Shown: positions 7,361-12,563 of the stretch, piece by piece
How the letters are laid out: the number at the start of each line of letters is the position of its first letter
Numbering within the stretch: position 1 is the first letter of the stretch
Assembly: GCA_964410665.1 (NCBI GenBank)
Contig: CAYPIE010000137.1
Location: forward strand, 1 to 12,563
DNA from: CAYPIE01 sp964410665
GTDB taxonomy: Bacteria; Planctomycetota; Planctomycetia; Gemmatales; Gemmataceae
DNA length: 12,563 bases
Direction: 5' to 3'
Notes under the pieces: model-generated
The model's input: only the letters and a program-made list of their open reading frames with translations
Told to the model about the DNA's origin: nothing
The model's database searches: none
Made by a program: the position numbers and the translations under genes

Positions 7361-8224
7361 ATGATTGCCATTCTGGCTCAGGCCGAGACGAGCGGTGAAC
7401 CAACGACACTCCAAAAGATCTGGAAATTTGTACAAGTCCAGGGTGGTGAGTTTCTGATCAATCTGGGAGTGGCGCTACTGATCTTTTGGGTCGGTCGCTA
7501 CGTTGCGCGGTGGATCGTCCGACTGGTCGGGATTGCCTGTCGGCGCGGAGAGCTGGACGAGACGCTCAGCCGCTTTTTGGAGAACCTGACCTATACCCTG
7601 GTGATGTTCTTTGTGCTGGTGGCCGCGCTGGACCGGCTGGGGATCTCCACCACTTCGTTGGCCGCGGCCCTCGCGGCAGCAGGCTTAGCGATTGGGCTGG
7701 CACTCCAGGGTTCGCTGTCCAATATTGCCGGGGGGATTATGATTATTCTTTTCCGTCCGTTCAAGTTGGGCGATTACATCGAGGCGGGTGGCACGGCCGG
7801 GACGGTTGAAAATATTCAGATGTTTCAGTCTGTTTTGGCAACTCCCGACAACGTAAAGATTGTGGTGCCCAACGCCCAGATCACCAGCGGTATTATTGTG
7901 AACTACTCGGCCAATGAGACACGGCGGATCGACCTGGTGATCGGTTGTGCCTACGACGACGACCTCAAGGCAGTCAAACAATTCCTTGAAGAGACGATCA
8001 AAGCCGATGATCGGGTGTTGACGGATCCGGCTCCGGTGGTAGCGGTGGCTGAATTGGGCGATAATTCGGTGAACTTTTTCGTGCGGCCGTGGGTCAAAGG
8101 TGCGGACTACTGGCCGACGCGTTGGGACTTGACCGAGCGGATCAAACTGGGATTTGACGAGCGGGGCTTCCATATCCCATTCCCGCAACAGGATGTCCAC
8201 GTGCGTCAGGTCGCAAGCGCCTAA
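7361..8224 (+). CDS. mscS: Small-conductance mechanosensitive channel (MscS family)
   Basis: The 287-aa product has nearly the size of E. coli MscS (286 aa). It opens under membrane tension during hypo-osmotic shock and releases solutes from the cytoplasm. Two N-terminal membrane helices (about 30-56 and 76-93) are followed by the pore helix TM3, AALAAAGLAIGLALQGSLSN (102-121). The two pore-seal leucines align as Leu109 and Leu113, and Gln116-Gly117 match the Gln112-Gly113 kink. E. coli Gly101 aligns with Ala105, a change in the helix-packing glycine pattern. The beta domain (FRPFKLGDYIEAGGTAGTVE, from about 130) and the alpha/beta C-terminal domain are complete, ending near FPQQDVHV. GGAGG lies 8 nt before the ATG. 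The Cache-channel gene follows after 39 nt with no terminator, which suggests an operon. Confidence 0.96.
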   Translation: MIAILAQAETSGEPTTLQKIWKFVQVQGGEFLINLGVALLIFWVGRYVARWIVRLVGIACRRGELDETLSRFLENLTYTLVMFFVLVAALDRLGISTTSLAAALAAAGLAIGLALQGSLSNIAGGIMIILFRPFKLGDYIEAGGTAGTVENIQMFQSVLATPDNVKIVVPNAQITSGIIVNYSANETRRIDLVIGCAYDDDLKAVKQFLEETIKADDRVLTDPAPVVAVAELGDNSVNFFVRPWVKGADYWPTRWDLTERIKLGFDERGFHIPFPQQDVHVRQVASA

Positions 8225-8263
8225 TCGATTCTAAAGACAAGCAGGAAGTCGAACGAGGCCACG

Positions 8264-10546
8264 TTGAAACGTCGCAAACCGAAGCGTGGTGGTCAAAAAC
8301 GCCCACGCCGCGCAGTATCAGCCAGGGAACCATCCATGCCTGAAGAAACTGCCCCCTCACTCCCATCGACACGCTCGCCGCGGCCGAGTGGATTTTGGGT
8401 GAAGGGGCTCGCCATTGTGGCTTTGGTGGGTTGCATTGTGGCACTGGTGGTCCAGGGTTATGGGCTGCAGGCAGAAATTGCTGAGAGTCATCGGCAAGCG
8501 ATTGCCACCGGGGAGGACCAAGTCCAGTCCATTGCCGATTATTTTCAGCTTACAGCGGCGTTGTATGAACAATGGACGCAGGAGTTGGCCCGGGATCTGG
8601 AAACCGGCAAGGTGACTCTGGACAATTTGAAGGACCGCTTGAAGCAGGACAGCCTTCGAGATCGGGGTATCTTAGGATTTACAGTCGCTTATGCCCCGTT
8701 TGCCGCCAAGCCGGACCAGCGGCTCTATGCACCGTACTATGATTCCGACACCGACACGTTTGTGCAATGTGAAGACTTTTATGATTATTCGGACTCCGCG
8801 AATGCGAAGGATGCGGTCTGGTATCAGGCGGTGGCCGAGAGCGGTGAGCCGGCATGGGTGAGTGCCTTCGGTCCAGCTGCGGGTTCGACGTATGCCGGCT
8901 ATAGTGTACCGTTTTTTCATGCCGAGAAGCCCGGCGAAACAAAGCGGTTGCAGGGAGTGGTCAATGTCGCGATCTCATTACCTGCCCTAACCAAGTTGCT
9001 CAACACCCGTTTTGTGGGTCGCCTCGGGGCTGGTTATATGGTCAATAGCGACGGGGTGCTTCTGGCTGCCCCGAATCAAGATTCGGTCCGTGCCGGACGG
9101 ACCTGGGAGGAAGTGTTACGCTCATCCCCGGCCGGTAATGAGCAACTCTACCAGCTCGCACGGGATTTTGCCGGGGGTAAGACCGGACACTATCGATTTA
9201 AGGATTATGCCGGCATCGATCCGCCACAGAGTGGCTGGTTCTTCTACCAACCGGTTGCGCCTGCCGACTGGCGACTCGGTGTGGCCATTTTCGAAAACGA
9301 GCTTTACCGCAATGACCAGTCATTACGCCGCCGAGTGATCTGGATTGCTTTGACCGTATTGATCGGTCTGACGCTGTTGCCATTTCTGTTCATGAAGACG
9401 CGGCGACTGGATCTGCGTCAGATGAGTCTGGCAGTGGTCATTTTTACACTGGCTGGGGCGGCCACGATTGGCTTAATCTGGGATTTAACAAAACAACAAC
9501 GTATCTTCGAAAGTTTGGATGGCGATCGGGAACGAACCATTACCGATTTGCAGGGGGTAGAGTCGTTTGTCGCTGAACGGCGCGCGGAGGCCGAGAAGTT
9601 ACACATCCCGCCACCGGTACTCATTCCCACCCGGTTGCTGATCCGCGGCTTGGAGTTCGATGATGCCTATCACGTGAAAGTCAGTGGGATCATCACGCAA
9701 ACCTATCCCCGCGAGGGGCATGATGCACTTCAGAAGGGAGTTACCTTCGTCAATGTAGCCCCCGATGCCGAAGCGTTGGCACTGGACGAGATCTACCGGG
9801 AAGAGACAGACGAATTTGAGGTGATCGCCTGGAGCTTTCGGGCAACCATTAAGCAGCAGTTCGACTACCGCAATTTTCCCTTCGACCGTCAACAGATCGC
9901 CTTGACCTTACGGCACGTTGACGAGACGGAAAATGTGTTGCTGGTTCCCGAGCTGGAAAGCTATCGGTTTCTGAATACTTCCGCCCGGCCGGGGGTGTAT
10001 CGCGAACTCACGATTCCGGGCTGGAATCTCCAAGGGAGCTACTTTCGCTATCAGATCATCCCCCAGGTGGTCGAGCGTGGCCTCATCAACGCCAACGGGT
10101 TAGGTAGCTATTCGGAACTTAGTTATGTGCTGGCGGTTCGGCGAAAGTTCTTGACGCCGTTTATCTCCTACATCGTGCCGATCCTCATTGTGATCGTCTT
10201 GCTTTTTGGGGTAGTGATCGTTTCCAGCATCAACCTGGACAAGCAGTCTGCGACCGGGTTTAACGTGTTCGGGGCCCTCGGCACCTGTGGGGCTTTTTTC
10301 TTTACCATCGCGCTGATGCACATTGATCTGCGTGACAGCATCCAGGCGGAGGTGGTGACTTATTTGGAATGGCTTTACTTTGTCGCCTACGGCCTCTTGG
10401 TGCTCGTGTCCCTCAACGCGTTGTTGTTCATCGCCACCGACTGGGTGCACTTTATTGAATATCGAGATAATTTGATTCCTAAACTGTTCTACTGGCCGCT
10501 GTTTACTGTGTTGATGCTGGTGGTGACGCTGATGACGTTTTACTAA
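8264..10546 (+). CDS. dCache sensor fused to a pentameric ligand-gated ion channel (pro-loop) module
   Basis: The 760-aa protein joins two modules. A basic N-terminus (1-25) precedes TM1 (44-65). A periplasmic Cache-type sensor (about 70-348) has the elements AVWYQAV (184-190) and AGYSVPFF (211-218). TM2 (358-377), a basic turn (KTRRLDLRQ, 378-386) and TM3 (387-407) return the chain to the periplasm. A helical linker (410-447) leads to a pLGIC beta-sandwich (about 455-628) with the signature loop FDYRNFPFDRQQ (533-544), Pro539 and no flanking cysteines. M1 (632-655, Pro639), M2 (662-687), M3 (698-723) and M4 (741-760) follow, with YLEWLYFVAYG at the start of M3. Topology is consistent throughout. 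The start is TTG 8264 (GAGG, 5 nt upstream); ATG 8336 with AGGGA is an alternative giving 736 aa. Ligand and ion are unknown. Confidence 0.85.
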   Translation: MKRRKPKRGGQKRPRRAVSAREPSMPEETAPSLPSTRSPRPSGFWVKGLAIVALVGCIVALVVQGYGLQAEIAESHRQAIATGEDQVQSIADYFQLTAALYEQWTQELARDLETGKVTLDNLKDRLKQDSLRDRGILGFTVAYAPFAAKPDQRLYAPYYDSDTDTFVQCEDFYDYSDSANAKDAVWYQAVAESGEPAWVSAFGPAAGSTYAGYSVPFFHAEKPGETKRLQGVVNVAISLPALTKLLNTRFVGRLGAGYMVNSDGVLLAAPNQDSVRAGRTWEEVLRSSPAGNEQLYQLARDFAGGKTGHYRFKDYAGIDPPQSGWFFYQPVAPADWRLGVAIFENELYRNDQSLRRRVIWIALTVLIGLTLLPFLFMKTRRLDLRQMSLAVVIFTLAGAATIGLIWDLTKQQRIFESLDGDRERTITDLQGVESFVAERRAEAEKLHIPPPVLIPTRLLIRGLEFDDAYHVKVSGIITQTYPREGHDALQKGVTFVNVAPDAEALALDEIYREETDEFEVIAWSFRATIKQQFDYRNFPFDRQQIALTLRHVDETENVLLVPELESYRFLNTSARPGVYRELTIPGWNLQGSYFRYQIIPQVVERGLINANGLGSYSELSYVLAVRRKFLTPFISYIVPILIVIVLLFGVVIVSSINLDKQSATGFNVFGALGTCGAFFFTIALMHIDLRDSIQAEVVTYLEWLYFVAYGLLVLVSLNALLFIATDWVHFIEYRDNLIPKLFYWPLFTVLMLVVTLMTFY

Positions 10547-10847
10547 GCGTGGTGGAGGGGGAGGCCGCCGGCGGTCCGTTCGCGCGAGCCGACCGCTTAG
10601 AAGTCGAACGGACCTGAGAGGTTCGCGAGCGTCTTATCGAAGAGTCGAGGAAAACCGATTCTGAGCAAGTCGGGTGCCCTGCTTTGAGCGTGGCCTTCTG
10701 GGGAGGAAACTGCTAGAGCAAGAGGTGGTGATGAGGTTTGGTGGCGGGTTGACCCATCCTACCATCGTGTCGTCCTCGATGGCTGCCTCATTCGAATCAC
10801 GGGCTGCCCGCGAGCGCGGTCTCATCGGCCACCCAAGGGAGACGAAC
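10547..10847. other. Intergenic region between the Cache-channel gene and zwf
   Basis: These 301 bases hold no convincing gene; the zwf frame is open back to 10674, but the part before 10848 shows no G6PDH character. An inverted repeat lies at 10573-10614. A TTGACC at 10749 could be a -35, but no -10 follows at a proper distance. Confidence 0.6.
10573..10614. repeat. 10-bp inverted repeat after the Cache-channel gene
   Basis: GGTCCGTTCG (10573-10582) and CGAACGGACC (10605-10614) are perfectly complementary around 22 nt. A competing stem, GCGGTC (10571-10576) with GACCGC (10591-10596), uses part of the same left arm, so two mutually exclusive folds are possible. No U-tract follows. It may be a transcript end or an attenuator-like switch before zwf; the sequence does not decide. 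Confidence 0.45.
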
Positions 10848-12224
10848 ATGAATTCATCCGCTTCCGATGCCCTGGTCTTTTTCGGCGCCACCGGCGATCT
10901 CGCTTACAAGAAGATCTTCCCGTCGCTACAGTCAATGGTCAAACGGGGCCACCTGAATGTGCCCGTCATCGGGGTGGCGAGGTCTGGCTGGAACCTTGAC
11001 CAGCTCAAGGCGCGAGCGCGCGACAGCGTCGAGAAACACGGGGGGATCGACTCGGCTGCCTTTGAAAAACTTGCCGGGCTGCTTCGCTATGTCGACGGTG
11101 ACTACAAGGATGCGGGGACCTTCCAGGCCATCCGTAAAGAGTTAGGCTCAGCTCAGCGGCCGGCACACTACCTCGCGATCCCGCCAGCGCTATTCGGCAT
11201 GGTGGTGGAGCAGCTGGCCAAGGCAGACTGTGTCCAGGGCGCCCGGGTGATTATCGAAAAGCCATTTGGACATGACCTGGAGTCAGCGCGGGAGTTGAAC
11301 CGGACCCTGCTTGGCACTTTTACCGAGAAGGCGATCTTTCGCATCGACCATTACCTCGGCAAACGGCCAGTCCACAACATGGTCTTCTTCCGTTTTGCCA
11401 ATGCGATCATGGAGCCGTTCTGGAACCGCGAGCACGTCGAGAGCGTCCAGATCACCATGGCCGAGGACTTCGGCGTCCAGGGCCGGGGCGCTTTCTACGA
11501 CGCGACCGGCACGGTCCGTGACGTCGTCCAAAACCACCTATTCCAGGTGCTATGTAATCTGGCCATGGAGCCTCCTGTCCGCACCGACAGTGAATCCATG
11601 CGTGACGAAAAGGTGAAGGTCCTCAAAGCGATCCCGCCGATCGAGGCTCGCGACCTGGTGCGCGGTCAGTTCCGGGGCTACCGTCAGGAGCCAGGTGTTG
11701 CCGCGGATTCGCAAACGGAGACGTTTGCCGCGTTACGGCTGGATGTGAACTCTTGGCGTTGGCGGGGTGTTCCGTTCTACATCCGGGCCGGGAAATCCCT
11801 GCCGGTCCATTGCACCGAACTTTTGGTGCGTTTTCGTCGACCACCGGCGATCTTTCCCACCAGTTCCCCGCCCGCCAACCACTACCGGTTCCGCATCAGT
11901 CCCGATGTGACGGCGGCTTTCGGCCTCACCGTGATGGATCCGGAGGAGAAGATGATCGGCGAACAGGTAGAACTACTGACGAGCCATCACCCCGGTGCCG
12001 GTGAGATGGACGCTTACGAACGGGTGCTGGGCGATGCGATGGCCGGTGATGCCACACTGTTCGCCCGCGAGGACTATGTGGAGGAGGCGTGGCGGATCGT
12101 CGATCCGGTGCTGAAGGCGGGCACGCCGGTTTCCGAATACGATGCGGGGATGTGGGGACCAACTCAGGTGGACGAAAAGGTAATGCCGCCGGGGGGATGG
12201 CACAACCCCGTTGTCATCCGTTGA
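10848..12224 (+). CDS. zwf: Glucose-6-phosphate 1-dehydrogenase
   Basis: The enzyme oxidises glucose 6-phosphate to 6-phosphogluconolactone in the cytoplasm, reducing NAD(P)+, and opens the oxidative pentose phosphate or Entner-Doudoroff route. The nucleotide-binding motif GATGDLAYKK is at 13-22, EKPFG at 137-141, the substrate-binding RIDHYLGK at 165-172 (His168), RDVVQNH with the expected catalytic base His230 at 224-230, and FYIRAGKSLP at 310-319 (Lys316). At 458 aa it is somewhat shorter than most family members (about 490 or more) but lacks no core motif. I chose ATG 10848 because AGGGAG lies 7 nt upstream and the nucleotide-binding motif begins 12 residues later; a start at 10674 would add 58 residues without homologous character. 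No opcA, pgl or gnd lies beside it in this window. Confidence 0.96.
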   Translation: MNSSASDALVFFGATGDLAYKKIFPSLQSMVKRGHLNVPVIGVARSGWNLDQLKARARDSVEKHGGIDSAAFEKLAGLLRYVDGDYKDAGTFQAIRKELGSAQRPAHYLAIPPALFGMVVEQLAKADCVQGARVIIEKPFGHDLESARELNRTLLGTFTEKAIFRIDHYLGKRPVHNMVFFRFANAIMEPFWNREHVESVQITMAEDFGVQGRGAFYDATGTVRDVVQNHLFQVLCNLAMEPPVRTDSESMRDEKVKVLKAIPPIEARDLVRGQFRGYRQEPGVAADSQTETFAALRLDVNSWRWRGVPFYIRAGKSLPVHCTELLVRFRRPPAIFPTSSPPANHYRFRISPDVTAAFGLTVMDPEEKMIGEQVELLTSHHPGAGEMDAYERVLGDAMAGDATLFAREDYVEEAWRIVDPVLKAGTPVSEYDAGMWGPTQVDEKVMPPGGWHNPVVIR

Positions 12225-12502
12225 TCGCCCCGGTTGCGGCGGTCGTGGACGAAGTCGTGCTGAAGCTGTTCCGGCAAGTACGCACTCATATATTAAGAAT
12301 ACTTGATGTTTTTTTGCGAGGTGGCTGTCGGCTACGTTTTTTGGGCAGGATCGATGCCCAGTCTCTGCTTCGGTCTACCGTGCTGAAACGAACGGCGTGG
12401 TCAACGTCCGGATACCCGAGGAGACCATACTTTGCAGAAGAGGAAGAGGACTTTCAGAGCGATAAGTCTCTAGAAAACAACGATTTCTGCGAGAAAACTG
12501 AG
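12225..12502. other. Intergenic region between zwf and tRNA-Ser
   Basis: I see no gene in this stretch. It holds a possible weak zwf terminator (12275-12315). The tRNA trailer at 12485-12497 can form only a 5-bp hairpin. Confidence 0.55.
12275..12315 (+). terminator. Weak candidate intrinsic terminator of zwf
   Basis: CAAGTA (12275-12280) and TACTTG (12300-12305) can pair around a 19-nt AT-rich loop, and a run of seven T follows at 12309-12315. The T-run and location after zwf fit a terminator; the short stem and long loop do not fit well. Confidence 0.3.
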
Positions 12503-12563
12503 CGGAGGGGGAGGGATTCGAACCCACGAACGCCTTTCGACGTCTCCGGTTTTCAAGACCGGT
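12503..12563 (-). tRNA. tRNA-Ser(UGA), 3' part; 5' end lies beyond the window
   Basis: On the minus strand the anticodon arm is CCGGT-CTTGAAA-ACCGG (12562-12546) with anticodon TGA (12555-12553), which reads UCA serine codons. A long variable arm, ACGTC-GAAA-GGCGT, marks a class II tRNA and fits serine. The T arm (GTGGG-TTCGAAT-CCCTC) carries the TTCGAAT loop and has one T-T mismatch. The acceptor strand CCCCTCC is followed by discriminator G, usual for tRNA-Ser, and then CTC, so CCA is not encoded and must be added by the CCA-adding enzyme. The D arm and 5' acceptor strand are outside the window. Confidence 0.93.

Noticed and set aside
10674..10847. An extended N-terminus for G6PDH starting at ATG 10674
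   Set aside because: The 58 extra residues have no G6PDH character, and ATG 10848 has AGGGAG 7 nt upstream.
1..12563. CRISPR arrays, insertion sequences, integrase or phage genes, and toxin or defence modules
   Set aside because: I saw no regularly spaced repeats, transposase motifs, terminal inverted repeats or defence-gene domains anywhere in the window.

Overview
The window is GC-rich bacterial DNA. It most resembles a planctomycete: two secreted sulfatases of different subfamilies, a DcaP-like porin with an N-terminal coiled coil, several TTG/GTG starts, and a tRNA without an encoded CCA end. This assignment is inferred from gene content and style; no phylogenetic marker is present to prove it.

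Layout. (1) Positions 1-580, minus strand: the N-terminal part of an exported arylsulfatase running off the left edge; it carries a CTAGR formylglycine motif. (2) 581-874: a divergent intergenic region with a candidate sigma-70-like promoter whose spacer holds a perfect 7-5-7 dyad. (3) 875-2332, plus: a DcaP-like outer-membrane porin, ending at a 15-bp perfect hairpin (2353-2388) shared with the convergent unit. (4) 6707-2445, minus: a likely operon of an 802-aa arylsulfatase (CSPTR motif), an AqpZ-type aquaporin, a possible 50-aa ORF and a two-TM coiled-coil membrane protein of unknown function. (5) 6708-7360: a long divergent intergenic region with tandem 10-bp repeats and a series of inverted repeats in front of mscS. 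(6) 7361-10546, plus: an MscS-type mechanosensitive channel followed after 39 nt by the most unusual gene here, a 760-aa membrane protein that joins a periplasmic dCache-like sensor to a complete pentameric ligand-gated ion channel (pLGIC, pro-loop) module. (7) 10848-12224, plus: glucose-6-phosphate dehydrogenase. (8) 12503-12563, minus: the 3' part of tRNA-Ser(UGA).

How the genes may work together. The two transcription units on either side of 6708-7360 encode a water channel, an osmotic safety valve and a putative ligand-gated ion channel. One reading is an envelope flux or osmotic-response locus, with the sulfatases and porin serving uptake of sulfated polysaccharide or similar substrates. 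That link is inference from proximity only. The Cache-pLGIC fusion is the strongest candidate for a poorly described system: a soluble ligand sensed by the Cache domain might gate, or tune, an ion channel that may be co-expressed with MscS.
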